Assembly: GCF_022524485.1 (NCBI RefSeq)
Contig: NZ_JAKXMK010000036.1
Location: 1 to 64,000, forward strand
Length of the DNA stretch: 64,000 bases
Origin: Pseudonocardia alaniniphila
GTDB taxonomy: Bacteria; Actinomycetota; Actinomycetes; Mycobacteriales; Pseudonocardiaceae
Reading direction: 5' to 3'
A program made the translations under genes and the position numbers. Position 1 is the first letter of the stretch, and every line of letters begins with the position of its first letter. Below the pieces are notes generated by a model. The model ran no database searches. It saw only the letters and a list, made by a program, of their open reading frames with translations, and was not told the origin of the DNA. Of the stretch, positions 32,215-41,025 are shown piece after piece.

Positions 32215-33096
32215 CTACAAACCGTACCGTGCCCATGTGGCCCGAATCTCGGCCGCCTGTGTGATGCCCAGCAGCTGATCAGCACCGAGCATCGAAGCGG
32301 CCGCCGGCGCGGGTCCGATGCCCAGCCGCGCGAGCAGAGGTCTGCGCCCTTCCACCGCCACCAGTTCGGCATCGGGGAAGCGCTTGCCGAGCACCCCGCG
32401 CGCCGTGCCGAGGCCATCGACGAGCCCGATCTCGACCGCTCGCGCACCTGTCCACACCTCGCCCGTGAACGGTTCCGCCTCGACCTTGAGGCGGTCGCCA
32501 CGCCGCTCGGTTACCCACTTCTTGAACATCTCGTGCAACTCGCCCTGAAGATCGTGCAACCAGTCGACGTCCTCCTGCTTCTCCGGCAGGAACGGGTCGA
32601 GCCGGGCCTTCGAGGTGCCCGCGGTGTAGAGCCTGCGCTGCACTCCGAATCGCTCGATCAGGCCATCCAGACCGAAGCCCTGACTGATCACCCCGATCGA
32701 TCCGACGATCGACGTGGCATGGGCGTAGATCTCGTCGGCAGCGCATGCCAGCCAGTACCCACCGGACGCGGCGACGTCCTCGCAGAAGGCGAGGACCGGC
32801 ACGCCCTTCTCCTCCGCGAGACCGCGGATCCGGTCGGCTACCAGCGCCGACTGGGTGGGTGCGCCGCCCGGCGAGTTGACCAGCAGCGCGACCGCGGCCA
32901 GCCGCTCCGGTGCGAACGCCCGCTCGAGGGTCTTCTCGATGGCGTTCGCGTTGATCACCGATCTGGGCACAGGACCGACGGTCGCCGTGATGACTCCGTG
33001 GAGCCGGACCATCGAGACGACGGGCTGGTCAGTGCGCTCGCCCAGCCGCCCGGGCAGGCGGGAGGCGAACCGGTCGGGGAGGCGCAGCGCGTCCAT
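32215..33096 (-). CDS. S49 peptidase, SppA-like
   Basis: 293 aa, the short 'signal peptide peptidase A' form. NSPGGAPTQS is the oxyanion/substrate strand; the catalytic serine is in VAASGGYWLAC and the lysine in GTSKARLDPFLP, the Ser-Lys dyad of this family. EVWTGARAVEIGLVDGLG is typical of the C-terminal half. No signal peptide or clear membrane anchor is visible in the first 40 residues, so it may be cytosolic or peripherally attached. It lies between the response regulator and the kinase genes, all on the minus strand; whether it takes part in that signalling is open. Confidence 0.9.
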   Translation of the reverse strand: MDALRLPDRFASRLPGRLGERTDQPVVSMVRLHGVITATVGPVPRSVINANAIEKTLERAFAPERLAAVALLVNSPGGAPTQSALVADRIRGLAEEKGVPVLAFCEDVAASGGYWLACAADEIYAHATSIVGSIGVISQGFGLDGLIERFGVQRRLYTAGTSKARLDPFLPEKQEDVDWLHDLQGELHEMFKKWVTERRGDRLKVEAEPFTGEVWTGARAVEIGLVDGLGTARGVLGKRFPDAELVAVEGRRPLLARLGIGPAPAAASMLGADQLLGITQAAEIRATWARYGL

Positions 33097-33165
33097 ACCG
33101 TTACGTTACGCGGTGGCCGCAACCCCCGCCGAACAAGATCCACAACTCCGCGGTGCGGTGCTCCG

Positions 33166-34377
33166 TCAGACGCGGATACCGGCGCGGAACTTCGGCACGC
33201 GCAGCGTGATCTTCATCCCGGCGCCCGGTGCGGTGTCCACCACCAGCCCGAAGTCGTCGCCGAAGGTGGAGCGCATCCGGTCGTCGACGTTGCCGAGCCC
33301 CACGTGTGCGCCGGACTGGTGCGCGTCGTCGAGGTCGTCGGTGAGCCGCGCGGGGTCCATGCCGATGCCGTCGTCCTCGACGATGATCACGCACTCGGCT
33401 CCGGCGTTCTCGGCCGTGATCGTGATCGTGCCGCCGTTGGGCTTGCTCGCCAGCCCGTGCCGCACGGCGTTCTCGACGAGCGGCTGCAGCGCGAGGAACG
33501 GCAGCACGACGGTGAGCACCTCGGGAGCGATCTGCAGCTTGATGTTGAGCCGGTTGCCGAAGCGGGCCTTCTCCAGCCGGATGTAGCGCTCGATGTTGGT
33601 GAGCTCGTCCGACAGGGTCGTGTACTCCCCCGCCGTACGGAACGAGTACCGGGTGAAGTCGGCGAACTCGATGAGCAGCTCGCGGGCCCGCACGGGGTCG
33701 GTGCGGATGAACGACGCGATCGTGGTGAGCGCGTTGTAGACGAAGTGCGGGGAGATCTGCGCCCGCAACGCCCGGACCTCGGCACGGTTGAGCCGGGCCC
33801 GCGACTCGTCGAGCTCGGCGAGCTCCAACTGGCTCGAGACGTACCGCGCGACCTCGGCGGTGGCGCGCAGGAGCACCGGCCCCGCCGTGGACGTGGTGAG
33901 CGCGGCCAGCGTGCCGACGATCGCACCGTCGGTCTCCAGCGGGACCACGACGATCCCGCGGACCACACAGTCGGGGTGGTCACAGATGATCGCCGTGTGC
34001 GACAGCACCTGCTGACGCCCGGTGGAGATCACCTGGTCGGCGAGCGAGCGGACGTCGGGTTCGTGCTGGTCGGCATCGCCGTCCCAGGCGAGCGTCTGAC
34101 CGCGGTTGTCGGTCATCGTCAGCGCGCATGTGTCGAGCAGCTGGCGCAGGTAGGGCAGCGCGAACGCCGCCGAGTTGTGCGACAGGCCCTCGCGCAGGGC
34201 CGGCGCGGCCAGCGCGACGGTGTGCAGGGTGGCGAAGGTGGCCCGCTCCAGCGGGGTGGCGAACGTGTTGCGGCGGTTGCGCAGGATCAGCACGACGACC
34301 AGCACGATCATCACCACGATCACGCCGCCGGCGATGAGCAGCGCCGTGGAGCTGCCGAGCAGCTCGGTCACGTCCAA
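33166..34377 (-). CDS. LytS/YehU-type sensor histidine kinase
   Basis: 403 aa. One N-terminal membrane helix (~12-33, LLIAGGVIVVMIVLVVVLIL), then a GAF-like sensor region (~70-185), then His_kinase phosphoacceptor RAQISPHFVYNALTTIASFIR (family PF06580) and an HATPase domain with LQPLVENAVRHGL and VEDDGIGM and GLGNVDDRM. There are no extracellular sensor loops; a signal could be sensed inside or through the transporters. Start ATG 34375-34377. The last gene before it upstream is fpg, 6 bp away, so these are transcribed together or nearly so. Confidence 0.93.
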   Translation of the reverse strand: MDVTELLGSSTALLIAGGVIVVMIVLVVVLILRNRRNTFATPLERATFATLHTVALAAPALREGLSHNSAAFALPYLRQLLDTCALTMTDNRGQTLAWDGDADQHEPDVRSLADQVISTGRQQVLSHTAIICDHPDCVVRGIVVVPLETDGAIVGTLAALTTSTAGPVLLRATAEVARYVSSQLELAELDESRARLNRAEVRALRAQISPHFVYNALTTIASFIRTDPVRARELLIEFADFTRYSFRTAGEYTTLSDELTNIERYIRLEKARFGNRLNIKLQIAPEVLTVVLPFLALQPLVENAVRHGLASKPNGGTITITAENAGAECVIIVEDDGIGMDPARLTDDLDDAHQSGAHVGLGNVDDRMRSTFGDDFGLVVDTAPGAGMKITLRVPKFRAGIRV

Positions 34378-34383
34378 ATCTTC

Positions 34384-35259
34384 CTACCTCACCAGCCGCG
34401 ACAGCCGCCGGTCGGCGAGGGGCTTGCCGCCGGTCTGGCAGCCGGGACAGTACTGGAAGGACTTGCTGGCGAACGACACTTCCCGCACGGTGTCGCCGCA
34501 GACGGGGCACGGCAGGCCGGTGCGGGCGTGCACGCGCAGGCCAGAGCGCTTCTCCCCCTTCAGCTGTGCCGCACCCTGGCCCACCGAACGATCGACGGCG
34601 TCGGTGAGCACGGAGCGCATCGCCGCGTACAGCTCGTCGATCTGCTCGGCCTTCAGCCGGCCCGAGGGGGCGTAGGGCGAGAGCTTCGCGGTGTGCAGGA
34701 TCTCGTCGCTGTAGGCGTTGCCGATGCCGGCGATCGCCTGCTGTTCCACGAGCAGCGTCTTGAGCCGCTCGCTGCGCCCGGTGAGCACCGCCGCGAACTC
34801 CTCGCGCGTGAGCGCGAGCGCGTCCGGGCCGAGCCGCGCGACGCCCGGGACCTCCTGGGGGTCGTGCACGAGGTACACCGAGAGCCGCTTCTGGGTGCCG
34901 GCCTCGGTGAGATCGAACCCCGGGCCGCCCACGGCGTCGAGGTGCACGCGCAGCTCGAGTGGCCCGCGGCCCGGCTTGGGCGGGGTGGTGGACGCGGAGT
35001 CGTGCCAGCGCATCCAGCCCGCCCGGGAGAGGTGCACCACGAGGTGCAAGGGGTCGTCCGGCCGGTCCTGGAACTCGACGGCGAGGAACTTCCCGTACCG
35101 GGCCGCGCCTGTGACAACGCGTCCGACCAGCGCCGACACCGGAGGGTCGAAGGTCTTGACCGCGCTCATGCTCGCCACGTCCACGCGGGCGACGGGCCGG
35201 TAGAGCGCGTGCTCGCGCAGATGGTGAGCCAGCGCCTCGACCTCGGGCAGCTCGGGCAT
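34384..35259 (-). CDS. Fpg/Nei family DNA glycosylase/AP lyase
   Basis: 291 aa. Mature N terminus P2-E3 (MPELPEVEALAHHL) is the Schiff-base nucleophile site of the family. Conserved lysine in ARYGKFLAVEF, the HhH-like QQAIAGIGNAYSDEILHTA, and a C-terminal zinc finger CPVCGDTVREV...YCPGC. The sequence fits the actinobacterial Nei/Fpg group rather than classic MutM; oxidised-base preference cannot be told. Start ATG at 35257-35259. Lies between a small membrane-protein gene (18 bp upstream) and the kinase gene. Confidence 0.92.
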   Translation of the reverse strand: MPELPEVEALAHHLREHALYRPVARVDVASMSAVKTFDPPVSALVGRVVTGAARYGKFLAVEFQDRPDDPLHLVVHLSRAGWMRWHDSASTTPPKPGRGPLELRVHLDAVGGPGFDLTEAGTQKRLSVYLVHDPQEVPGVARLGPDALALTREEFAAVLTGRSERLKTLLVEQQAIAGIGNAYSDEILHTAKLSPYAPSGRLKAEQIDELYAAMRSVLTDAVDRSVGQGAAQLKGEKRSGLRVHARTGLPCPVCGDTVREVSFASKSFQYCPGCQTGGKPLADRRLSRLVR

Positions 35260-35277
35260 CCGCTGGCTCCCGGGCGC

Positions 35278-35718
35278 CTAGTTCACCGGCTGCAGAGGGC
35301 TGTCGGCGTGCGCGGGCGTGCCCTGCATGCGCAGCCTGCGCACCACGATGCGCAGCTCCTCCTTGGCCTTCGACCCGCCCCGCACGAGCCCCGTCCACTT
35401 CTCGGCGGGGAGGTCGTAGTTGCCGGCCGTCTCGGCGACGACCGTCCACGGCCTGCGGAGATACCACCGCACCGGGAAGAACAACACCACGACGAGGCCG
35501 ACCGCCCACAGGAACCAGGGGATGTGCACCTGTGCGGGAGCCCACACGATGACGACCACCCAGAAGAAGAACAATGCCGACAAGATCAGGACCGCGGCAC
35601 CCCGGCCGCCGTCGACGTCGTGCTCGAAGTCGTCGCCTGTGGCCGGAAGCGACCACTCGATGTTGCGGCGGACGGACCACATTCGCCCGTCGACACCCGC
35701 CACCGTCCTACTCCCCAT
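35278..35718 (-). CDS. Small membrane protein, hypothetical
   Basis: 146 aa from ATG 35716-35718. Two adjacent hydrophobic helices in the middle (AAVLILSALFFFWVVVIVW and WFLWAVGLVVVLFFPVRWYL), a charged N terminus, and a basic C-terminal part (EELRIVVRRLRMQG). WTVVAETAGNYDLPAEKWTGLVRG in the tail is reminiscent of DUF983-like or other small actinobacterial membrane proteins, without a firm family. In the same run as fpg, with 18 bp between. Function unknown. Confidence 0.7.
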   Translation of the reverse strand: MGSRTVAGVDGRMWSVRRNIEWSLPATGDDFEHDVDGGRGAAVLILSALFFFWVVVIVWAPAQVHIPWFLWAVGLVVVLFFPVRWYLRRPWTVVAETAGNYDLPAEKWTGLVRGGSKAKEELRIVVRRLRMQGTPAHADSPLQPVN

Positions 35719-35789
35719 GTTCCCCGCCGTCGTGAGTCGGGCCCGTGCAACGTCCACTTTCCCACAACTTGGGGCCCGGATGTTGTCCC

Positions 35790-36293
35790 TCAGCAGGCGG
35801 GTGCGACAGGGGTTTGTGACGGCGCGCCCGGGGCGAGCAGGCTGGTGACCATCAGCTCCGCGGGTACGCGCCCGTCGTTGCGGATCAGATGTGGCTGGCC
35901 GTCGGGGAAGAACACGGCCTCCCCGGGTGAGTAGCGGGTCGGCTCACAGTCGTCCTCACGCAGCACCGTGATCTCGCCCGAGCGCACGGCCGTCAGCTCC
36001 GGGCCGTCATGACGGTGCCATCCCGTGGACTCGCCGGGACGCAGCACGATGGTGGCCACGGCGTACTCGGCCGGTGCGGTGGTCCGGATGTTCACCCGTT
36101 CCTCGACGCGCCCACTACCGATCAGAACCGGGCCCGTGGGTGGCGGGGGCACCGCCGGAGCGGACGGCGCCGCGAGCACCGTCGCAAGGGGTTCGGGGCC
36201 TGGGTGGCCCAGCTGCCCCGGTTGCGCACAGCCGGTCAGCACCACGGCGGCCAGCCCCACCGCCGCCGCGAGACGGGGCCCACTTCTACTCAC
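35790..36293 (-). CDS. Cupin-domain lipoprotein
   Basis: 167 aa. Signal peptide with lipobox VVLTGCAQPG (Cys near residue 21), a Pro-rich linker, then a cupin beta-barrel: VLRPGESTGWHRHDGPELTAVRSGEITV has the first metal motif (GxxxxxHxH...E), and GEAVFFPDGQPHLIRNDG the second with its His. So a metal-binding secreted protein anchored to the membrane. GTG at 36291-36293 (VSRSGPRLAAAVG). 28 bp downstream of the P450 on the same strand. Catalytic role, if any, unknown. Confidence 0.85.
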   Translation of the reverse strand: MSRSGPRLAAAVGLAAVVLTGCAQPGQLGHPGPEPLATVLAAPSAPAVPPPPTGPVLIGSGRVEERVNIRTTAPAEYAVATIVLRPGESTGWHRHDGPELTAVRSGEITVLREDDCEPTRYSPGEAVFFPDGQPHLIRNDGRVPAELMVTSLLAPGAPSQTPVAPAC

Positions 36294-36321
36294 CCGCGGA
36301 GGGTATCGGGATCGCCGGGAC

Positions 36322-37578
36322 CTACCAGCGCAGCGGGAGGCTGGTGAGCCCGTTGATGAAGTTCGAGACCAGCCTGCGCGGCTCCCCGTCGAGCTCGACC
36401 TGCGGCAATCGCAGGAGCTCGCTGAAGAACTCACGCATCTGCAACCGCGCGAACGCCGCACCGAGGCACTGGTGCGGACCCTGTCCGAACGCGAGGTGAT
36501 CGTTGTCGTCGCGCTCGATGTCGAACCGGAACGGATCCGGGAACCGGCGCTCGTCGAAGTTCGCCGAGACGTGATAGACGACCACCTTGTCGCCCGCCGC
36601 GATCCGGCGGCCGGACAGCTCCTGGTCACGGCTGGCCGTACGCCGGAACGTCAGCACCGGCGGGTGCACCCGCAACATCTCTTCGATCGCCGAGGGCAGC
36701 AACGACGGATCGGCCCGCAACCGCCGGTACGCCTCCGGATTGCGCACCAGCGCGAGCACCCCGCCGGGAAGCGCGCTGCGCACCGTGTCGTTTCCCGCGA
36801 TCACCAGGAGGAAGAAGAACATCTTCAGCTCGGCGTCGGTCAGCCGCTCGCCCTCGACCTCGGCCTGCACCAGCGCCGTCATCACGTCATCGGCCGGCTC
36901 CCGGCGCTTGCGCTCGGCCAGTTCCTCCGCATAGCCGAACATGTCGGCGAGCATCGCCGGTGAGCGTGGGTTGATCGGACGCCCATCCGCATCCGTGACG
37001 ACGTGCCCGTGCTCCGGATCCTGGTAGCCGATCACGCGGTTGGTCCACTCGAGCAGCAACGCCCGATCCGCGGCGGGCACGCCGAGCAGATCTGCGAGGT
37101 TCTGCAACGGCAGGTCGTCGGTGACCTCCCGGGGCAGGTCGCAGCGGCGCCGCTCGGCCACCGCACCCAGCAGCGCCGCGGCCCGCGCCCGGACCACCCC
37201 GGCCTGCTGCTCCAACCTGCGCCGGGTGAACGCACCGGTGACCAACCGGCGCAGGCGCAGCTGCTCGGGCGGGTCCATGTTGAGGATCATCTGGCGGATG
37301 AACGGCAGGTCCGCGGGATCGGGGTCGCGGATCTGGGTGGCGCCCAGCGACGAGGAGAAGTGCGCGGGAGAGCGCAGAACGTGCCGCACGTCCGCGTAAC
37401 GGGTGACGGCCCAGTACCCCGGACCCGACGGCCAGATGCCGACCTCCGGCTCCTCCTGCCAGCTCACCGGGTCGGTGTCCCGCAACAGCTGCAGGTCCTT
37501 GTGGGGCACCCCACGCGCGAACGTCCGAGGGTCGAACACGTCGGCCATGGGTATCTGGATACACGGCCGCTGCTCCAT
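36322..37578 (-). CDS. Cytochrome P450 (CYP124/125/142-like group)
   Basis: 418 aa. IPMADVFDPRTFARGVPH at the N terminus, DPPEQLRLRRLVTGAFT, I-helix LVIAGNDTVRSALPGG (AGNxT type of mycobacterial steroid and lipid omega-hydroxylases), ExxR in EEMLRVHPPV and haem loop LAFGQGPHQCLGAAFARLQ. Start ATG 37576-37578 keeps the IP motif; ATG 37546-37548 is an alternative. It is divergent from a MarR gene with three dyads between (37670-37722), which suggests MarR control. The substrate class (sterol, branched lipid) is inferred from I-helix resemblance only. Confidence 0.88.
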   Translation of the reverse strand: MEQRPCIQIPMADVFDPRTFARGVPHKDLQLLRDTDPVSWQEEPEVGIWPSGPGYWAVTRYADVRHVLRSPAHFSSSLGATQIRDPDPADLPFIRQMILNMDPPEQLRLRRLVTGAFTRRRLEQQAGVVRARAAALLGAVAERRRCDLPREVTDDLPLQNLADLLGVPAADRALLLEWTNRVIGYQDPEHGHVVTDADGRPINPRSPAMLADMFGYAEELAERKRREPADDVMTALVQAEVEGERLTDAELKMFFFLLVIAGNDTVRSALPGGVLALVRNPEAYRRLRADPSLLPSAIEEMLRVHPPVLTFRRTASRDQELSGRRIAAGDKVVVYHVSANFDERRFPDPFRFDIERDDNDHLAFGQGPHQCLGAAFARLQMREFFSELLRLPQVELDGEPRRLVSNFINGLTSLPLRW

Positions 37579-37669
37579 ACCCGCGCCGCCATCCACAGCG
37601 GGCCCGTGGTGTGCGGAATCACGGCAGCAGACCCGATATCGACTTGCCGATCTCGATCCGCCCGCGCAT

Positions 37670-37722
37670 GCTTGGCCCAAGCAAGTTGTTGCTTGTTACA
37701 AACAACGCTTGGTAAAGCCAAG
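37670..37722. promoter_or_regulatory. Cluster of dyads, probable MarR operators
   Basis: Three short symmetric sites lie in 53 bp: GCTTGGcCCAAGC (37670-37682), TTGTtACAA (37693-37701) within GTTGTT...AACAAC, and CTTGGtaaagCCAAG (37708-37722). The stretch is notably AT-richer than its surroundings. It lies between the divergent P450 and MarR genes, 26 bp before the MarR start. Autoregulation by the MarR protein and joint control of the P450 is the likely use. Confidence 0.6.
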
Positions 37723-37747
37723 ACAAACAGAAGGTCGAGGGCACGTG

Positions 37748-38209
37748 ATGGGCGAGGAGGACCTCCTTGTCGCCGACCGCATCGCCCAGGAGGTCGGCGA
37801 GTTGAGCCGGATCGTCACCTCGCTGCGCAGGCACCGCGGTGACATCGCAGTGACTCACGTCCTCGTCCACCTGATCGAGCAGGGCCCCCAACGAGTGAGC
37901 GCCATCGCCGACGCCGTGGGCACGGACCAGTCGACGGTGAGCCGCAAGGTCGCCGAGCTCGTGGCCGCAGGCCTCGTCGAACGACGCCCCGACCCCCTCG
38001 ACGGCCGCGCCCACCTGCTGGCAGTGACGCCGGCCGGGGCCCAGCTCTGTGAGCACGGACGACGCAAGCGCGTCGAGCTCGTCGCGTCGGTGCTGGCCGG
38101 CTGGCCGGTGGACTCCCGCCGACGCCTCGCCGAGCTACTCGGCCGCTTCGCCGACGACGTATTGGATGCGGGCCGGCGGGTCAGCCGCCGCCCAGGAGGA
38201 GAGAACTGA
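37748..38209 (+). CDS. MarR-family transcriptional regulator
   Basis: 153 aa. Winged helix: GDIAVTHVLVHLIEQGPQRVSAIADAVGTDQSTVSRKVAELVAAGLVERRPDPLDGRAHLLAVTPAG. ATG 37748 has GAGGG 7 nt upstream. Its TGA and the ATG of the following exporter share one base (TGATG), so it is translationally coupled to the DHA2 exporter. This layout, MarR regulator in front of an MFS efflux pump, is that of drug- or toxin-induced efflux operons. The dyads upstream are its probable operators. Confidence 0.93.
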   Translation: MGEEDLLVADRIAQEVGELSRIVTSLRRHRGDIAVTHVLVHLIEQGPQRVSAIADAVGTDQSTVSRKVAELVAAGLVERRPDPLDGRAHLLAVTPAGAQLCEHGRRKRVELVASVLAGWPVDSRRRLAELLGRFADDVLDAGRRVSRRPGGEN

Positions 38210-41025
38210 TGTCCACCCAAGTTGCCGCCGAGCCCGTCCCCAGGGCCGAAACGGCACCATCGGGCGAGCTGAGTCACCGCCAGGTGCTGACGATCCTCAC
38301 GGGCCTCGCCCTGGGGATGTTCCTGGCCGCCCTGGACCAGACGGTCGTCTCGACCGCGATCCGCACCATCGCCGACGACCTCGGCGGGCTGAGCCTCCAG
38401 GCGTGGGCGACCACCGCGTTCCTGATCACCAGCACGATCACCACGCCGCTGTACGGGAAGCTGTCGGACATCTACGGCCGCAAGCCGCTGTTCCTGACCG
38501 CCATCACGATCTTCATCGTCGGCTCGGTGATGTGCACCTTCGCCGGGTCGATGTACCAGCTCGCGGCCTTCCGCGCGGTGCAGGGCCTCGGCGCGGGCGG
38601 TCTCTTCTCGCTGGCGCTGACGATCCTCGGCGACATCGTGCCGCCCCGGGCACGCGCCCGCTACCAGGGCTACATCCTCGCGGTGTTCGGCACGTCCAGC
38701 GTGCTCGGGCCGGTGATCGGCGGCCTGTTCTCCGGCCAGGCCATGATCGCCGGAATCGACGGGTGGCGCTGGATCTTCCTGGTGAACGTGCCGATCGGTG
38801 CCATCGCGCTGATCGTCGTGGCGCGGGTGCTCACCCTGCCGCACACGTCGCGCCCGCACCGGATCGACTGGCCGGGCGCCGTGCTGCTCGCGGTCTTCCT
38901 CGTTCCGCTGCTGATCGTCGCCGAGCAGGGCCGCGAGTGGGGCTGGGGCTCCACGGACGCGCTCGTCTGCTACCTGATCGGCCTCGTCGGTCTCGTCCTG
39001 CTCCTCGTGGCCGAGCGGCACTACGGCGACGACGCGCTGCTGCCGCTGCGGCTGTTCCGCAACAACGTCTTCGCGTTGTCGAACATCGCCGGTGTCGTGA
39101 TCGGCGCGGGCATGTTCGGCGGCATCTCGCTGCTGCCGCAGTTCCTGCAGATCGTGCGCGGGGCCAGCCCCACCGAGGCCGGCTTCCTCATGCTCCCGCT
39201 CGTCGGCGGGATCATGGTCTCGTCCATCGTCTCCGGCCAGATCACCTCACGCACGGGCCGCTACAAGATCTTCCCGATCATCGGCACCGCGCTGATGGTC
39301 GGCGCCACGGTGCTCCTGCACTTCCGCATCAGCGTCGACATCCCACTGTGGGAGTTCGACCTCTACATGTTGATGTTCGGCCTCGGGCTGGGCCTGTCGA
39401 TGCAGACCCTGGTGCTCGCGGTGCAGAACGCGGTGCCCCCGCGGGACATGGGTGTCGCCACCGCCTCCACCACGTTCTTCCGCCAGATGGGCGGCACGGT
39501 CGGCGTGGCGGTCTTCCTGTCGGTCGTGTTCAGCACGGTCACCGGCAACATCGCCGACCAGTTCCGCAAGGCCGCCGGGACGGCGGAGTTCCAGCAGGCG
39601 CTCGCCGACCCCGCTGTGCGCGCCAACCCGGCCAACGGCCCGGTGATCGCCTCGCTGACCGGCGGCGGTGACGGCGGAGCGTCGAACGTCCTTGCCGACT
39701 CCTCGTTCCTGCAGACCATCGACCCGCGGCTCGCCCGGCCGTTCCTCGCCGGTTTCGCCGACTCGATGGCCTTCACCTTCAGCATCGTCGCGATCGTGCT
39801 GGCCATCGCCTTCTTCATCGTGTTGTTCGTCAAGGAGCTTCCGTTGCGCACCATGTCCGGTGCACAGGCCAGGGCGATGGAGGACGCGGCGCTGGCCGAG
39901 GCAGGGCCGGCCGCGGCTCCCCTGACCGCCGACGCCGCGCAGGAGCTGAACGAGAACCTCACCACCACCATCGCCGCCCGCAACGGGGGCGGCGGGCGGC
40001 ACGCCCTGCTGACGCAGGAGACCAGCCCGCTCGCGGCCGTCGTCGCCGCGAACGGCAACGGCAACGGTCACGCGCAGCCCAACGGACACCACGCCGCCGA
40101 CCCGCTGCCGCGCCGCGAGCCCGCGGCCTCCGCCTACCCCGCTGCCTACCCGGCCGCGGCTCCCGCCGAGCGTCCGGCCTATACCGCCGACAACGGCCCC
40201 GCCGTGTACGGCACGGTCGCCCGCGCCGACGGGATGGGTCTGCCGCAGGTCGTCGTCACCGTCGCCGACCCCGCCGGCCGCCAGGAGGCGCGCACCACGA
40301 CGGGCCAGGACGGGTACTACCGCGTGGACCTGCGCACCGGCGGCACCTTCCTCGTGGTCGCCGCGGGGGGCACCTACCAGCCGCACGCGGCCATGGTCGC
40401 CGTCGGCGGCACGCCGACCCGCCACGACGTGGCGCTCAGCGGCGCCAGCGCCGTGGTCGGCACCGTGAGCACCCCCGACCCGGCCACGGGCAGCCGCATG
40501 GTGGCCGGAGCGGCGGTCACGCTGATCGACGTGCGCGGCGACGTGGCCGCGGCGCGGGTCACCGACGCCGACGGCCGCTTCCAGCTGATCGGTGTTCCCG
40601 ACGGCAGCTACACGCTGACGGCCGCGAGCCCCGGCCACCAGCCGGTCGCCGTGAGCGTGCGCCTCGACGTGGGTGCGACGGTGGAGTGCGACCTCGAACT
40701 ACCGCGACGTTCACGCCTACTCGGCACCGTCACCGCGGCGAGCAACGGGCGCGGCGTGCCCGAGGCGATCGCCACGCTCGTGGACGGCTCCGGCATGGTC
40801 GTCGGCTCGACGGTGACCGGTCCCGACGGCTCGTTCGTGTTCGAGGACCTCGCCGAGGGCGTCTACACCCTCACCGCGAGCGGTTACGCGCCGGTCGCGC
40901 AGATGGTGCAGGTCACGGCGGGCACGCAGGCTTCCACGGTGGTGGAGCTCGGTGCACCGAACCCGGCCGCCACCCCGCCCGCCGAGCCGCTCTTCGAGCC
41001 CTTCGACGCGGGAGGTGTGCGGTGA
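38209..41025 (+). CDS. DHA2 (EmrB/QacA) MFS exporter with three C-terminal carboxypeptidase-regulatory-like domains
   Basis: 938 aa. Residues ~25-550 form a 14-helix MFS transporter: LAALDQTVVSTAIRTIADDL (DHA2 motif), GKLSDIYGRKPLF (motif A) and LGPVIGGLF (motif C). A Pro/Ala/Asn-Gly linker (~555-660) follows, then three Ig-like CarboxypepD_reg domains starting near 665 (VYGTVARADG), 750 (VVGTVSTPDP) and 835 (LLGTVTAASNG), each with a YTLTA-type strand. Normal pumps end at ~500 aa. The domains would be cytoplasmic if the 14-helix topology holds. The next gene starts with a fourth such domain and overlaps by 4 bp. Substrate unknown. Confidence 0.9.
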   Translation: MSTQVAAEPVPRAETAPSGELSHRQVLTILTGLALGMFLAALDQTVVSTAIRTIADDLGGLSLQAWATTAFLITSTITTPLYGKLSDIYGRKPLFLTAITIFIVGSVMCTFAGSMYQLAAFRAVQGLGAGGLFSLALTILGDIVPPRARARYQGYILAVFGTSSVLGPVIGGLFSGQAMIAGIDGWRWIFLVNVPIGAIALIVVARVLTLPHTSRPHRIDWPGAVLLAVFLVPLLIVAEQGREWGWGSTDALVCYLIGLVGLVLLLVAERHYGDDALLPLRLFRNNVFALSNIAGVVIGAGMFGGISLLPQFLQIVRGASPTEAGFLMLPLVGGIMVSSIVSGQITSRTGRYKIFPIIGTALMVGATVLLHFRISVDIPLWEFDLYMLMFGLGLGLSMQTLVLAVQNAVPPRDMGVATASTTFFRQMGGTVGVAVFLSVVFSTVTGNIADQFRKAAGTAEFQQALADPAVRANPANGPVIASLTGGGDGGASNVLADSSFLQTIDPRLARPFLAGFADSMAFTFSIVAIVLAIAFFIVLFVKELPLRTMSGAQARAMEDAALAEAGPAAAPLTADAAQELNENLTTTIAARNGGGGRHALLTQETSPLAAVVAANGNGNGHAQPNGHHAADPLPRREPAASAYPAAYPAAAPAERPAYTADNGPAVYGTVARADGMGLPQVVVTVADPAGRQEARTTTGQDGYYRVDLRTGGTFLVVAAGGTYQPHAAMVAVGGTPTRHDVALSGASAVVGTVSTPDPATGSRMVAGAAVTLIDVRGDVAAARVTDADGRFQLIGVPDGSYTLTAASPGHQPVAVSVRLDVGATVECDLELPRRSRLLGTVTAASNGRGVPEAIATLVDGSGMVVGSTVTGPDGSFVFEDLAEGVYTLTASGYAPVAQMVQVTAGTQASTVVELGAPNPAATPPAEPLFEPFDAGGVR

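Noticed and set aside
23227..34377. Genomic island or prophage
   Set aside because: No integrase, transposase, tRNA junction or shift in base composition; only duplicated transport genes.
32167..35934. 1255-codon open frame on the plus strand
   Set aside because: Crosses antisense through SppA, kinase, Fpg and two other genes with clear motifs; no motif of its own.
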